A stretch of DNA of 64,000 bases from Prado023 sp963777855 (GTDB lineage Bacteria > Actinomycetota > Actinomycetes > S36-B12 > CAIYMF01). Position 1 is the first letter of the stretch. Every line of letters begins with the position of its first letter. The stretch lies in NCBI GenBank assembly GCA_963777855.1, contig CAVZRW010000005.1, positions 1-64,000 on the forward strand. The letters are read 5' to 3'. Position numbers and translations under genes: made by a program. Shown piece by piece: positions 55,524-64,000 of this stretch. The notes beneath the pieces are model-generated. The model worked only from the letters and a program-made list of their open reading frames with translations. It was not told the DNA's origin and did no database searches.

Positions 55524-56093
55524 TCAGACGCCCAGCGGGAAGCCCGCCCGCTGCCGCCAGACGCCGTCGGGCCCGTTGACGAACAGCGCGAGGGAGTCCA
55601 CCTCGAAGGCAGCCCGGTAGGGCGCCATCGCCTCGTAGGCCTGGTCGAGCCAGTCCTCGTCGAGGTCATGGGCCACCGTGACGTGCGGGTGGTACGGGAA
55701 GGCCAGCGTGCGGGCCAGCGGCCCACGGCGGACGGCCGCCTCGCAGGCCCGGATCTCGGCCTCACCCTCCTCGACGGGCACGAACACCACCGGCGAGATG
55801 GGTCGGAACGTGCCTGAGCCGGCCAGGACCACCTCGAAGGGGTGCAGCGCGAGGGCCTGGGCGGCCAGGTGCTCGATGACGGCAGCCAGCGCCGCCTCGT
55901 CGGCGACCGGGGTCGGCGGAACGAGCGTGATGTGGGCGACGATCGCATGGGCAAGCGGGTCGCCGAAGCGCTCACGATAGGCGCCCAGCTCGCCCAGGAA
56001 GGGCTCGGGGATGGGAAGGGCGACGCCGATCGTCAACGGCCACTCGGCGGGCTCCTCGCCGAGGACGTCGGCCGGCGTCACCCCTGAGGTCAT
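55524..56093 (-). CDS. 2'-5' RNA ligase/phosphodiesterase-like (2H) protein
   Basis: A 189-residue 2H phosphoesterase-fold protein. The two HxT motifs are IVAHITLVPPTPVADEAAL and YHPHVTVAHDLDEDWLDQ, which place both catalytic histidines. The core LTIGVALPIPEPFLGELGA and FEVVLAGSGTFRPISPVVFV fit the YjcG/ThpR group. The substrate may be an RNA 2'-5' bond or a cyclic phosphate; this cannot be told from sequence. The ATG overlaps the trpS stop (ATGA), so it is translationally coupled to tryptophanyl-tRNA synthetase. Confidence 0.88.
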   Translation of the reverse strand: MTSGVTPADVLGEEPAEWPLTIGVALPIPEPFLGELGAYRERFGDPLAHAIVAHITLVPPTPVADEAALAAVIEHLAAQALALHPFEVVLAGSGTFRPISPVVFVPVEEGEAEIRACEAAVRRGPLARTLAFPYHPHVTVAHDLDEDWLDQAYEAMAPYRAAFEVDSLALFVNGPDGVWRQRAGFPLGV

Positions 56094-57100
56094 CGCCCGA
56101 TCACGAACCCGACGTGGTCGTAGACATCGGCCAGCGTGGCCGACGCGACCGCCCGGGCCCGCCCGGCGCCCATGGCCATCAGCCGGTCGAGCTCGGCGGG
56201 GTCGGCCAGCAGCTCGCCGACCCGAGCCTGGAACGGCTCGGCGAACCCGACGACCGCGGCCGCCGCCTCCTTCTTCAGGTCCCCGTACATGCGGCCCTCG
56301 AAGTCAGCCACCACGTCGTCCACCGGGCGGCCGGAGAACGTCGCCAGGATCGTCAGCAGGTTCGAGACGCCGGGCTTGGTGGCCGGGTCGAAGCGGACCT
56401 CGGCGTCGGAGTCGGTCACGGCGGACTTGATCTTCTTCTCGATCCGCTTGAGCGGGTCGAGCAGGAACACGCAGCCGTTCGGCGCCGACTTGCTCATCTT
56501 CGACGTGGGATCGGCGAGGTCGACGATCTTCGCGGTGTCCTTGACGATCAGCGGCTCGGGAACCACGAGCGTCTCGCCGAACCGGGTGTTGAACCGGGCG
56601 GCCAGGTCACGGGTGAGCTCCAGGTGCTGGCGCTGGTCCTCACCGACCGGCACCGCATTGGCCCGGTACACGAGGATGTCGGCGGCCTGCAGGATCGGGT
56701 AGGTGAACAGGCCCACGCTGGTCCGGTCCATGCCGGCCTTGGCGGACTTGTCCTTGAACTGCGTCATCCGCCCGGCCTCGCCGGTGCCGGTCAGGCAGGC
56801 CAGCACCCACTGCAGCTGCGTGTGCTCGGGGACGTGGCTCTGCACGAACACCGTGGAGGCCTCGGGGTCGATCCCCAGTGCGAGCAGCTGGGCGTAGCTG
56901 GCACGCGTGCGCGCCCGCAGCTCAGCCGGGTCGTGCTCAACCGTGATCGCATGCAGGTCGACCACGCAGTAGAAGCACTCGTGGCTGTCCTGGAGGGTCA
57001 CCCAGTTGCGCAGCGCGCCGAGGTAGTTGCCGATATGGAAGGAATCGGCCGTCGGCTGGATGCCGGAGAGCACTCGGGGTCGCGCAGACATGGGCGCCAT
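56090..57100 (-). CDS. trpS: Tryptophanyl-tRNA synthetase
   Basis: Charges tRNA-Trp. It is a class I synthetase of 336 residues. HIGH-like motif: SGIQPTADSFHIGNYLGAL; KMSKS motif: DLADPTSKMSKSAPNGCVF. Also seen are FIQSHVPEHTQLQWVLAC-type text (VFVQSHVPEHTQLQW) and FTYPILQAADILVYRANAV, all typical. The start may be ATG 57100 (MAPMSARPRV) or ATG 57091 (MSARPRV); neither has a strong ribosome site. The 2'-5' ligase-like gene follows with an ATGA overlap. Confidence 0.96.
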   Translation of the reverse strand: MAPMSARPRVLSGIQPTADSFHIGNYLGALRNWVTLQDSHECFYCVVDLHAITVEHDPAELRARTRASYAQLLALGIDPEASTVFVQSHVPEHTQLQWVLACLTGTGEAGRMTQFKDKSAKAGMDRTSVGLFTYPILQAADILVYRANAVPVGEDQRQHLELTRDLAARFNTRFGETLVVPEPLIVKDTAKIVDLADPTSKMSKSAPNGCVFLLDPLKRIEKKIKSAVTDSDAEVRFDPATKPGVSNLLTILATFSGRPVDDVVADFEGRMYGDLKKEAAAAVVGFAEPFQARVGELLADPAELDRLMAMGAGRARAVASATLADVYDHVGFVIGR

Positions 57101-57152
57101 TCTCGCAAACACCGGGCGATGCATGATCACCGCGCGGGGTGGGGTGCTCCCG

Positions 57153-58484
57153 CTAGCGGCGCGCGCCGTCCTCGCCGACCGAATCGGCCGCCGGGAGCGG
57201 GGGCGTGACCCGCAGCCGCGAGATGCGTCGACCGTCCATCCCCACCACGTCGAACAGGACACCGAGCGGTTCCGCGCGCACCTGCGACCCGAGCTCCGGC
57301 AGCGACCCGAGCTGGGCGACGAACCACCCCGCCACCGTCTCGTACGGCCCGTCCGGCAGGGCGAAGCCAGCCTCCTCCTCGAAGTCCTCGAGGTTGAGCA
57401 GGCCGTCGACCTCGAACGGCTCGGTGGACCCCTGGCGCGCCTGCCCGGCCACCTGGGCCTGGTCGTACTCGTCGTGGATGTCGCCGACGAGCTCCTCGAC
57501 GAGGTCCTCCATCGTGACGATGCCCGCGGTGCCGCCGTACTCGTCGGCCACGACGGCCAGGTGGTGGCCGCCGCGGCGCATCTCGGTCAGCGCGGGGATC
57601 ACCTGCTTGCTGCCCGGGAAGAACGCCACCTCCCGGGCGAGGTCCTCCAGGCGCACGGAGCGGTCGACCATGGTGGGGCTGAGGAGGTCGCGCACGTGCA
57701 CGAAGCCCAGTACGTCGTCGGGGGATTCGCCGATCACGGGGTAGCGCGAGTGGGGCATGCCGGCCACGATCGTCGCCGCCCGGAACACGGGCAGGTCGCC
57801 GTCGAGGAACTCCACCTCCGTGCGCGGGATCATCACCTCGCGCAGTTCCGTGTCCCCGGCGTCGAACACGTCGTCGATGAGCTCGCGCTCCTCGTCGGAG
57901 AGCTCGGTGTGCGCCGCGACCATGCCGCGCAGCTCCTCGCCGGTGATCGCCTCCCGGCCCCCGGAGGGGTCCAGGCCCAGCAGGCGCACGAGCAGGTTCG
58001 TGGAGGCCGAGAGCAGCCATATGAAGGGGGTGAACAGCCGGCCGAGGACGTCGATCGGCGTGGCCACCGTCAGGGCGACTGCCTCGGCCCGGGCCAGCGC
58101 CAGGCGCTTGGGCACCAGCTCGCCGAGCACCAGCGAGATGTACACGATCAGCAGCGTGCTGCCGATGAACGCCACCGAGTCGGCCACCCCCTGGCTCATC
58201 CCCCAGTCGACCATGGGTCCGGCCAGGATGGGGGCGATCCGAGAGGCGCCGAACGCGGCAGAGATGAACCCGGCGAGCGTGACGCCGACCTGGACAGCGG
58301 CCAGGAACCGGTTGGGGTTGTCCATCAGGGAGCGCAGCCGGGGGCCGCGCCGGAGGTCGCTGTCGGCCAGGCGGTTGATCTGGCTCTCGCGCAGGGAGAC
58401 CAGCGCGGTCTCCGAGGCGCTGAAGAACCCCCCGATCAGCGTGAAGATCAGGATGATCACGAAGGTCGTGCCCAGGTCGCCCAC
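57153..58484 (-). CDS. CNNM/CorC family transporter-like protein (hemolysin family)
   Basis: A 443-residue membrane protein. The N-terminal DUF21 domain (about 1-190) has four helices, with the signature GGFFSASETALVSLRESQIN and YISLVLGELVPKRLALARAE. A CBS pair follows (about 210-330: VEFLDGDLPVFRAATIVAGM, YPVIGESPDDVLGFVHVRDL), ending in VVADEYGGTAGIVTMEDLVE. The CorC/HlyC domain (about 345-430) closes the chain. Such proteins are linked to Mg/Co efflux or tolerance. The GTG start at 58484 is used. It points toward trpS on the same strand. Confidence 0.92.
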   Translation of the reverse strand: MGDLGTTFVIILIFTLIGGFFSASETALVSLRESQINRLADSDLRRGPRLRSLMDNPNRFLAAVQVGVTLAGFISAAFGASRIAPILAGPMVDWGMSQGVADSVAFIGSTLLIVYISLVLGELVPKRLALARAEAVALTVATPIDVLGRLFTPFIWLLSASTNLLVRLLGLDPSGGREAITGEELRGMVAAHTELSDEERELIDDVFDAGDTELREVMIPRTEVEFLDGDLPVFRAATIVAGMPHSRYPVIGESPDDVLGFVHVRDLLSPTMVDRSVRLEDLAREVAFFPGSKQVIPALTEMRRGGHHLAVVADEYGGTAGIVTMEDLVEELVGDIHDEYDQAQVAGQARQGSTEPFEVDGLLNLEDFEEEAGFALPDGPYETVAGWFVAQLGSLPELGSQVRAEPLGVLFDVVGMDGRRISRLRVTPPLPAADSVGEDGARR

Positions 58485-58759
58485 AGTGCGGTCGAAACTA
58501 CCGCACGGCGACGCGGCCTCGGGCCTGGAGCGCGCGCACAGGCGGTCGGCGGGGCCGGCGGGGGTCGGGCGGCGGGGCCGGCGGGCGGGGACTGGGGGAT
58601 GGGGGAGGCGGCGTGGAATGGGGGGATAGGGGAGAGCGTGGGCCGGGGCGGGCGGCGGCGGGCCGGCGCGTGGGCTCGGCGCACCCGGGCGGAGGCGGCG
58701 GGCGGAGGAAGCGAGCGGTGGCGGCGGGCCGGGGCGCGGGTTCGGCGTACCGTTCTCCC

Positions 58760-60391
58760 ATGGCTGCCGAGACCCCCACCTCCCGACGCGCTACGAAGCC
58801 GGGTGCGGCCACCGCAGCAAAGCCCGCAACGTCCAAGGCCACCGCGGCCAACGCCACCGCTGCCCAGGCCTCCGCAGCCAAGCCCGCAACGTCCAAGACC
58901 GCCGCAGCCAACGCCACCGCAGCGAAGCCCGCCGCGTCCAAGCCCGCCGCCAAGAGCACAGCAACCACGCGCGCCACCACGTCGGGCTCCGCGCCGAGGG
59001 CCACGTCCAGGGCCGCCGCGAAGCCCTCCTCCCCGGCCACCACCTCCTCACCCAAGCGCACGAAGGCCAGCTCCACGGGCGACGCGACGCCGGAGCGGAC
59101 CACGCCGCCCGAGACGAGGCCCACCCCGAAGGCCGCCGCTGGCTCGAAGCGTGCCACGCCCAAGGCCTCCGCGACGTCCCTGCCGGCCCCGTCGAAGGCC
59201 GCCGCCGCGGCGTCCTCCTCGTCCCAGCGGCAATCCGCCGCGAGCGCGACGCGCGCCACCTCGACGCGCAAGCCCGCCACCTCCCCTCAGAAGCCCGAGG
59301 CCGCCCCACCGAAGGTGGCCACCCCCGGCGCGGACACGGCCTCCGCCCCCACCCGACGGACCACCGCCGCCAGCACCTCGACCACGTCACGAGCCGCAGC
59401 CCCCGCCTCCTCCGCCTCGCCCGCGGTGCCCCGTGCCGCCGCACCCCGCGCCACCCCCCGACCCGCCACCCCCCGACCCGCGACCCGGCGCTCCACGGTG
59501 GGCCTGAGCGCCCTGACTGCGGCGAGCAGCGCAGCCTCGATGGCCCGCGCCGCAACCCGGGTGGCCACCTCAGCTGCCACGGCGGCCGCTGCCGGTGCCG
59601 CCGCCGCGACGGTCGAGGTCGCGACGGCCACGGTCCAGGCCGCTGCCGAGGCTGCAGCTCCCCCCTCGCCCGACCTCACCCGGACCGGCAGCGCGCTGAC
59701 CGCCTCCCGATCGCGGCCCACGCTTGATGAGGGGGTACCCGGTTCGACCGCGGTGCCCGGACCAGGGCAGCCAGACTCCGCGCAGGGCACCAGCGCCGTC
59801 GACGACGCCCTGGCCAACATGGTCCGGGTGGAGCGCGCCGAGTCGCCCCCGGCGCTGCCCACCACGCCCGCCGCCCACGTGCAGGACGTCGCCCTCGGGG
59901 TCGCGTCGTTGATCGCTGAGGGCGTGTGGCGAGCGGGCGCCTCCGGGCTCGCGCTGGCGACGCGGGGCCTGTCCACGATGGTCGGGGTCGTGCGCGCGGT
60001 CTCGCCGCAGATCGCCAACGACGAGGCAACGGCACGGATCAACGCCCTGGCTGAGCGGGGCCGACGGGTGCGCCAGGAGCGCTCCGATGCGTTCGCCGAG
60101 GCGGTGACGGGGGCTGTGACCACTGCGGTCACCAGCGACGCGATGCGCGAGATGACCGTCGCTGCCATCGAGGAGGCCAGCGACGACGTGCTGGCCGTCG
60201 TGCTGCCCTCGGTTCTCAAGGCCGTCTCCGAGATGGAGACCCAGGCGAAGCTCGACGAGCTGATGGCCGGACTGCTCCTGCGCCAGCTCCCCGACGCCCT
60301 GGAGAAGACCCTGCCGGCCGTGCTCGTGCGCAGCGCCACGCGACCCGCCCTGGGCCTGGTCCCGTTCCTCGGCGGCAGCCCCCGCGCATAG
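58760..60391 (+). CDS. Ala/Lys/Thr-rich protein with a helical C-terminal domain, unknown function
   Basis: 543 residues in two parts. Residues 1 to about 290 are low-complexity Ala/Thr/Ser/Pro/Lys with histone-H1-like repeats (TKPGATAAKPATSKATAANA, SAAKPATSKTAAANATAAKP, ASKPAAKSTATTRATTSG). Residues about 370-543 look folded and helical: HVQDVALGVASLIAEGVWRA, GLALATRGLSTMVGVVRAVS, SDAFAEAVTGAVTTAVTSDA and QAKLDELMAGLLLRQLPDAL. I do not recognise the domain. The basic tail could bind DNA or a polyanion; the helical part recalls granule-associated (phasin-like) proteins. Start ATG 58760 comes after MAAE-type homology only; no clear ribosome site is seen. Confidence 0.7.
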   Translation: MAAETPTSRRATKPGAATAAKPATSKATAANATAAQASAAKPATSKTAAANATAAKPAASKPAAKSTATTRATTSGSAPRATSRAAAKPSSPATTSSPKRTKASSTGDATPERTTPPETRPTPKAAAGSKRATPKASATSLPAPSKAAAAASSSSQRQSAASATRATSTRKPATSPQKPEAAPPKVATPGADTASAPTRRTTAASTSTTSRAAAPASSASPAVPRAAAPRATPRPATPRPATRRSTVGLSALTAASSAASMARAATRVATSAATAAAAGAAAATVEVATATVQAAAEAAAPPSPDLTRTGSALTASRSRPTLDEGVPGSTAVPGPGQPDSAQGTSAVDDALANMVRVERAESPPALPTTPAAHVQDVALGVASLIAEGVWRAGASGLALATRGLSTMVGVVRAVSPQIANDEATARINALAERGRRVRQERSDAFAEAVTGAVTTAVTSDAMREMTVAAIEEASDDVLAVVLPSVLKAVSEMETQAKLDELMAGLLLRQLPDALEKTLPAVLVRSATRPALGLVPFLGGSPRA

Positions 60392-60433
60392 CGCTCCGCC
60401 CCGTCCTGTTCCTCGGCGGCAGCCCCCGCGCAT
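60364..60433 (+). repeat. 26-bp direct repeat spanning the gene end
   Basis: The last 26 bases of coding sequence around 60364-60389 recur exactly at 60408-60433, a 44-bp period, so the tail of the Ala/Lys-rich gene is partly duplicated past its stop. A CG-dinucleotide run (60434-60447) and GCC repeats follow at once. Confidence 0.7.
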
Positions 60434-60597
60434 CGCGCGCGCGCGCGCCGCCGCCGCCGCCTGAGTTCATCCACGATCGCTCGCCGAAACTTGGATCCAT
60501 CCAAGACCGATGGCCCCGGGACCCCGCGGACCTGGATCGATCCCGAGCTCAGGGCGCAGACTCCGGGCGCACCCACGGGGCGCGGTGCGGGGCACGG

Positions 60598-60603
60598 GAT
60601 AAT
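60598..60603 (+). promoter_or_regulatory. -10 box of xth
   Basis: GATAAT lies eight bases before GTG 60612 with no ribosome site between, again pointing to a leaderless or near-leaderless transcript. Confidence 0.4.
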
Positions 60604-60611
60604 CGCGCTCC

Positions 60612-61415
60612 GTGACACTGCATGTGGTGACGGCGAACGTCAACGGCATCCGGGCGGCGCTGCGGCGCGGCGGGCTCGACTGGCTGGCCGGATGCGGCGC
60701 GGACGTAATGTGCCTGCAGGAGGTCCGCGCCACGCCCGACCAGGTGGCGCAGGCCCTGGGAGCAGGTGGCCTCGGCGACTGGCACCTCGCCCTGGCCCCA
60801 GGCGCGCGCAACGGCCACGCCGGTGTCGCGCTGCTCGCCCGCACGCCGCTGGTCGATCCGGTCCTCGGCCTCGACGACTTCGCCGACCAGGGCCGCTGGG
60901 TCGAGGCCACGGTGGCCGACCCCGGCGGCGGGCCGGGAATCCGCGTGGCGAGTGTGTACGTGCACACCGGGGAGCCCGAGGGCCCCCGGCGTGAGGAGAA
61001 GGAGCGGTTCCTCGCCGCGATGGGCGCGTGGATGTCGGCGCAGGGCTCGGAACCGGCACTCGTGTGCGGGGACGTCAACGTGGCCCACACGGCCAACGAC
61101 ATCAAGAACTGGCGCGGGAATCGAGGGAAGGCCGGCTTCCTGGACTCCGAACGCGCACATCTCGACTCGTGGTACGCCGCCGACGGGCCGGGCTGGGTGG
61201 ACCTCGGCCGCGCGCTCGCCGGGGACCGGCCGGGGCCGTACACGTGGTGGTCGTGGCGCGGGCGCGGGTTCGACACAGACGGCGGCTGGCGCATCGACGT
61301 CGCCCTGGCCTCCCCCGCCCTGGCCCCGCGCTGCACCGGCATCACGGTGCACAAGGCCGCAACCTACGCCGAGCGCTGGAGCGACCACGCGGCACTGTCG
61401 GCGACGTTCTCCTGA
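60612..61415 (+). CDS. xth: Exodeoxyribonuclease III family protein
   Basis: A 267-residue AP endonuclease/3'-5' exonuclease of the Xth type for base-excision repair. The catalytic blocks are present: TLHVVTANVNGIRAALRRGG, DVMCLQEVRATPDQVAQAL (metal-binding Glu), ALVCGDVNVAHTANDIKNWR (Asp/Asn), YTWWSWRGRGFDTDGGWRID and ERWSDHAALSATFS (His/Asp). The family-typical length is about 260-270. GTG 60612 is the only start that keeps the first strand. It converges with icd; a strong hairpin lies in the gap. Confidence 0.93.
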   Translation: MTLHVVTANVNGIRAALRRGGLDWLAGCGADVMCLQEVRATPDQVAQALGAGGLGDWHLALAPGARNGHAGVALLARTPLVDPVLGLDDFADQGRWVEATVADPGGGPGIRVASVYVHTGEPEGPRREEKERFLAAMGAWMSAQGSEPALVCGDVNVAHTANDIKNWRGNRGKAGFLDSERAHLDSWYAADGPGWVDLGRALAGDRPGPYTWWSWRGRGFDTDGGWRIDVALASPALAPRCTGITVHKAATYAERWSDHAALSATFS

Positions 61416-61507
61416 GCGGCCGTCACGCCGGCGCGGCCGACCACCGACTCACCCCGACAGCCCGCTGGCCCGCCAGGCCGACAGCCGCTGGGCCGCTGGG
61501 CCGCTGG

Positions 61508-61546
61508 GCAGTCGATTCCGACCGTCACACCGTCGGAATCGACTGC
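61508..61546. terminator. Bidirectional hairpin between xth and icd
   Basis: GCAGTCGATTCCGAC (61508-61522) pairs perfectly with GTCGGAATCGACTGC (61532-61546), a 15-bp stem with a 9-nt loop, centred in the gap between two convergent genes. Confidence 0.8.
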
Positions 61547-61630
61547 ACAGCGCGGGTCATCCCGTCAGCGGGTCCACGACCTCGAGGCCGGGGGACCGAC
61601 GCGGGCCGGCGGGTCGACCGGTGCTCGTCG

Positions 61631-62849
61631 TCAGCCGGCCAGCGCCGCCTGGAGGTTCTCGTCGATCGCGGCGAGGAACTCCTGCGTGGTCAGCCACGGG
61701 GCGTCCGGGCCGATCAGCAGCGCGAGGTCCTTGGTCATCTTCCCGCTCTCCACCGTCTCGACGCAGACGCGCTCGAGCGTGTGGGCGAACGCGGTGACCT
61801 CTGGAGTGCCGTCCATCTTGCCCCGGTAGGCCAGGCCCTGGGTCCAGGCGAAGATCGAGGCGATCGGGTTCGTGGAGGTCGGCTTGCCCTGCTGGTGCAT
61901 CCGGTAGTGGCGGGTCACCGTGCCGTGCGCGGCCTCGGCCTCGACCGTCCGGCCGTCCGGGGTCATCAGCACGGAGGTCATCAGGCCCAGCGAGCCGAAG
62001 CCCTGCGCCACCGTGTCGGACTGCACGTCGCCGTCGTAGTTCTTGCACGCCCAGACGTAGCCGCCCTCCCACTTCATCGCCGCGGCGACCATGTCGTCGA
62101 TCAGGCGGTGCTCGTAGGTGATGCCCGGCGGCCGCGAACTGGTCGGCGAACTCGGCCTCGAACACCTCGGCGAACAGGTCCTTGAACCGGCCGTCGTAGG
62201 CCTTGAGGATCGTGTTCTTCGTCGACAGGTACACCGGCACGCCGCGGTCGAGGCCGTAGCGCATCGAGGCGCGGGCGAAGTCGCGGATCGACTCGTCGAG
62301 GTTGTACATGGCCATCGCCACGCCGCCGCCGGGGAAGTCGTAGACGTCGAGCTCGATCGGATCGGAGCCGTCGGCCGGGGTGAAGGTCAGCGTCAGCGCA
62401 CCGGCGCCCGGGACCACGAGGTCGGTGGCGCGGTACTGGTCGCCGAAGGCGTGGCGGCCGATGATGATCGGCTTGGTCCAGCCCGGCACCAGTCGCGGGA
62501 TGTTGGAGATGACGATCGGCTCGCGGAAGATCACGCCGCCGAGGATGTTGCGGATGGTCCCGTTCGGGGACTTCCACATCTTCTTCAGGCCGAACTCCTC
62601 GACGCGCGCCTCGTCCGGGGTGATCGTCGCGCACTTGACCGCCACGCCGTACTTCTGGGTCGCGTGCGCGGAGTCGATGGTCACCTGGTCGTCGGTCGCG
62701 TCCCGGTTCTCGATGGACAGGTCGAAGTACTTCAGGTCCACGTCGAGGTAGGGCAGGATCAGCTGCTCCTTGATGAACGCCCAGATGATGCGCGTCATCT
62801 CGTCGCCGTCCATCTCGACGATCGGGTTGACGACCTTGATCTTTGCCAC
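61631..62849 (-). CDS. icd: Isocitrate dehydrogenase (NADP-dependent), one frameshift
   Basis: A TCA-cycle enzyme converting isocitrate to 2-oxoglutarate. It is of the eukaryote-like homodimeric type, 405 residues after correction. Blocks are AKIKVVNPIVEMDGDEMTRI, VKCATITPDEARVEEFGLKK, WKSPNGTIRNILGGVIFREP, FAWTQGLAYRGKMDGTPEVT and EAAHGTVTRHYRMHQQGKPT. The frame changes near 62123-62128, between EFADQFAAAG and ITYEHRLIDDMVAAAMKWEG, where one extra base in a GGG run explains it. The GTG start at 62849 follows AGAGGAG. All catalytic regions are intact, so a sequence error is most likely. Confidence 0.93.
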
Positions 62850-63019
62850 GGCTGGCTCCTCTCTCCGCAGCGAAGGATAGTCGCTGGCTGGGAGGCGGCC
62901 CCTGCGAGTGGGCCCCGGGCGTAAGCGGGGCACATGCGGAGGCTAAGGCGGCCCTGCCGATCGTGCCGGCCCACCACCCGATCGAGTGAACGGTGTGTCG
63001 TGGGCCCAGCGCGGGTTGG

Positions 63020-63025
63020 TAGCCT
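63020..63025 (+). promoter_or_regulatory. Leaderless-type -10 box of the secreted protein gene
   Basis: TAGCCT lies seven bases before ATG 63033, with no ribosome binding site. The spacing matches the other leaderless-type starts in the window. Confidence 0.45.
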
Positions 63026-63032
63026 CCCCAAC

Positions 63033-63650
63033 ATGAACACCACCAAGAACGGAATGCGCTCGGTGCTCGCCGCTGCTGCTGCGGGTGCCCTCGTCATCGG
63101 GTCGGCCACCGGCGCGATGGCCACCGGCAAGCCGGACCACGGTCGCCATGTCGCCAAGGGCCAGGCCGCGTACCTGCAGCTGACCAAGGTCGATATCCAC
63201 CGCCACAGCCCCATCAACGTCAACGCCGCTGCGGTGACCCGCGACCTCAAGGTGCGCGCCACCGTTCGCGACACCGACAAGGTGAACAACCCCACCTCGG
63301 TCACCGTGGTGCTGGCCAGCTACGACAAGCGCAAGGGCGCGGTCACCACTGCGGCCACCCCGATCACTGTGAACCTGGACCTCAAGCGCACCAAGCACAA
63401 GGCCAAGGACTACGTCGGCACCGTCAAGGCCGCTGACCTCAAGACCGCGGTCAACGCAGCCAACCTGGCCGTCGGAGCGAAGATCCTGCTCTGCGTCCAG
63501 AGCGCGGACCTGACCGCGACCGCCGGCACGGTGCGTGCGGATGCCAAGCAGGTGACCAAGAAGGAGAACGGCGGCGACTGCGTGCGCATCGTCAATGTCG
63601 TGCCTTCCCAGACCAAGACGAAGACCGACGACCCCAAGCCGGCTGCCTGA
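63033..63650 (+). CDS. Secreted protein of unknown function
   Basis: A 205-residue protein. The signal peptide is clear: NTTKNGMRSVLAAAAAGALV then IGSATGAMATGKPDHGRH, with likely cleavage after AMA. The mature part is Lys/Val/Thr-rich with beta-strand alternation (AAAVTRDLKVRATVRDTDKV, PTSVTVVLASYDKRKGAVTT, ITVNLDLKRTKHKAKDYVGT) that suggests an immunoglobulin-like or beta-sandwich fold. Two cysteines (LLCVQSADL and GGDCVRIVNV) could form one disulfide. The family is not recognised. It is monocistronic, divergent from icd. Confidence 0.75.
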   Translation: MNTTKNGMRSVLAAAAAGALVIGSATGAMATGKPDHGRHVAKGQAAYLQLTKVDIHRHSPINVNAAAVTRDLKVRATVRDTDKVNNPTSVTVVLASYDKRKGAVTTAATPITVNLDLKRTKHKAKDYVGTVKAADLKTAVNAANLAVGAKILLCVQSADLTATAGTVRADAKQVTKKENGGDCVRIVNVVPSQTKTKTDDPKPAA

Positions 63651-63678
63651 GCAGGCGGCCCCGGTGATCCGGGACTGA

Positions 63679-64000
63679 TCAGTCCGATGGGGCTGGGCGC
63701 GAGAGCAACACCGCGCCCAGCCCCATCGCCATGAGCAGCGGGACCACGAGGAACGCGGTACCGACCCCGACGACCCCGGCCACGGCGCCGAGGCCGAACG
63801 GGGCGACGCCGATCGCCACGCCGACGAAGGGCATCGCCAGGGCCAGGGCGCGATCCGGGTTCTGCGGCAGCAGCAGGACGGCGCGATCGAGCAGCAGCGG
63901 GTAGAGGACCGAGAGCCCGAGGCCCGTGACGAACATGCCGACGAAGGCCAGCGGGACCGATCCGGCGCGCCAGAAGCCCGCGAACCCCAACAGCGCCAGG
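63679..64000 (-). CDS. MFS transporter, C-terminal part (cut by the window edge)
   Basis: The last 104 or so residues of a major facilitator superfamily protein, running past the window end. Helices are visible: AGSVPLAFVGMFVTGLGLSV, LYPLLLDRAVLLLPQNPDRA, LAMPFVGVAIGVAPFGLGAV and AGVVGVGTAFLVVPLLMAMG, with a short RPAPSD end. The GLGLSVLYPLLL text resembles the tenth helix of sugar/drug MFS members. Substrate and start are outside the window. Confidence 0.75.
   Translation of the reverse strand, partial: LALLGFAGFWRAGSVPLAFVGMFVTGLGLSVLYPLLLDRAVLLLPQNPDRALALAMPFVGVAIGVAPFGLGAVAGVVGVGTAFLVVPLLMAMGLGAVLLSRPAPSD

Overview
The window is chromosomal DNA from a very GC-rich actinobacterium (roughly 70% G+C by eye, not counted). 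The evidence is a bldC-type regulator beside DUF3073 and purM-purF, the order prfB-ftsE-ftsX-M23 peptidase-smpB-ssrA, a 1,609-residue NAD-dependent glutamate dehydrogenase, a WS/DGAT acyltransferase, a DUF2505 protein, many GTG starts, a DtxR/IdeR-type iron box, and many leaderless-type promoters (TANNNT 6-8 nt before the start codon). I cannot name the genus.

Layout. 1-14.4 kb is accessory and catabolic. It holds a membrane protein, a broken amidase, and a compact minus-strand operon (XRE-cupin regulator, B3/B4-domain protein, PaiB-like FMN protein, EamA exporter, small protein) preceded by a three-half-site operator. Next come an NAD(P)-binding reductase, an amidohydrolase, and a cluster arranged like Pseudomonas putida mdeRAB: a divergent Lrp regulator, a methionine gamma-lyase-like PLP enzyme and a pyruvate dehydrogenase E1-like 2-oxo acid dehydrogenase. 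14.5-25.5 kb is core: DUF4332, tmRNA, smpB, an EnvC-like peptidase, ftsX, ftsE, prfB and gdh. 25.7-29.7 kb is lipid-related (DUF2505, SRPBCC, patatin, WS/DGAT). 29.9-30.3 kb carries tRNA-Glu, tRNA-Asp and tRNA-Phe. 30.6-34.5 kb has a secreted PQQ-type beta-propeller protein, an iron box, a decayed quinone reductase, a MATE transporter and bldC. 34.8-47.5 kb holds purine genes in two blocks (purF-purM and purS-purQ-purL). Between them lie a TetR-ACT-GNAT fusion next to an acyl-CoA ligase, a DMT transporter, a sterol-carrier-like protein and a YdeI-like protein. 47.6-64 kb has DUF4126, an LCP protein, pgm, an ECF sigma factor with a DUF4349 partner, thioredoxin, a spermidine-synthase-like protein, a 2'-5' RNA ligase-like protein, trpS, a CNNM/CorC protein, an Ala/Lys-rich protein, xth, icd, a secreted protein and the end of an MFS transporter.

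Two points matter to any reader. First, many genes, including essential ones (prfB, ftsE, purF, purM, purL, icd, pgm), carry single-base frameshifts. Nearly all fit a one-base error in a short homopolymer. Corrected lengths match the families (for example 546 codons for pgm and 366 for prfB), so I annotate these as single genes with probable sequence errors. Second, the most interesting candidate system is the TetR-ACT-GNAT protein (37838-39508) placed 15 bp before a long-chain acyl-CoA ligase. It suggests amino-acid-responsive lysine acetylation of the ligase, with a DNA-binding domain in the same chain. No CRISPR array, insertion sequence or complete prophage was seen.
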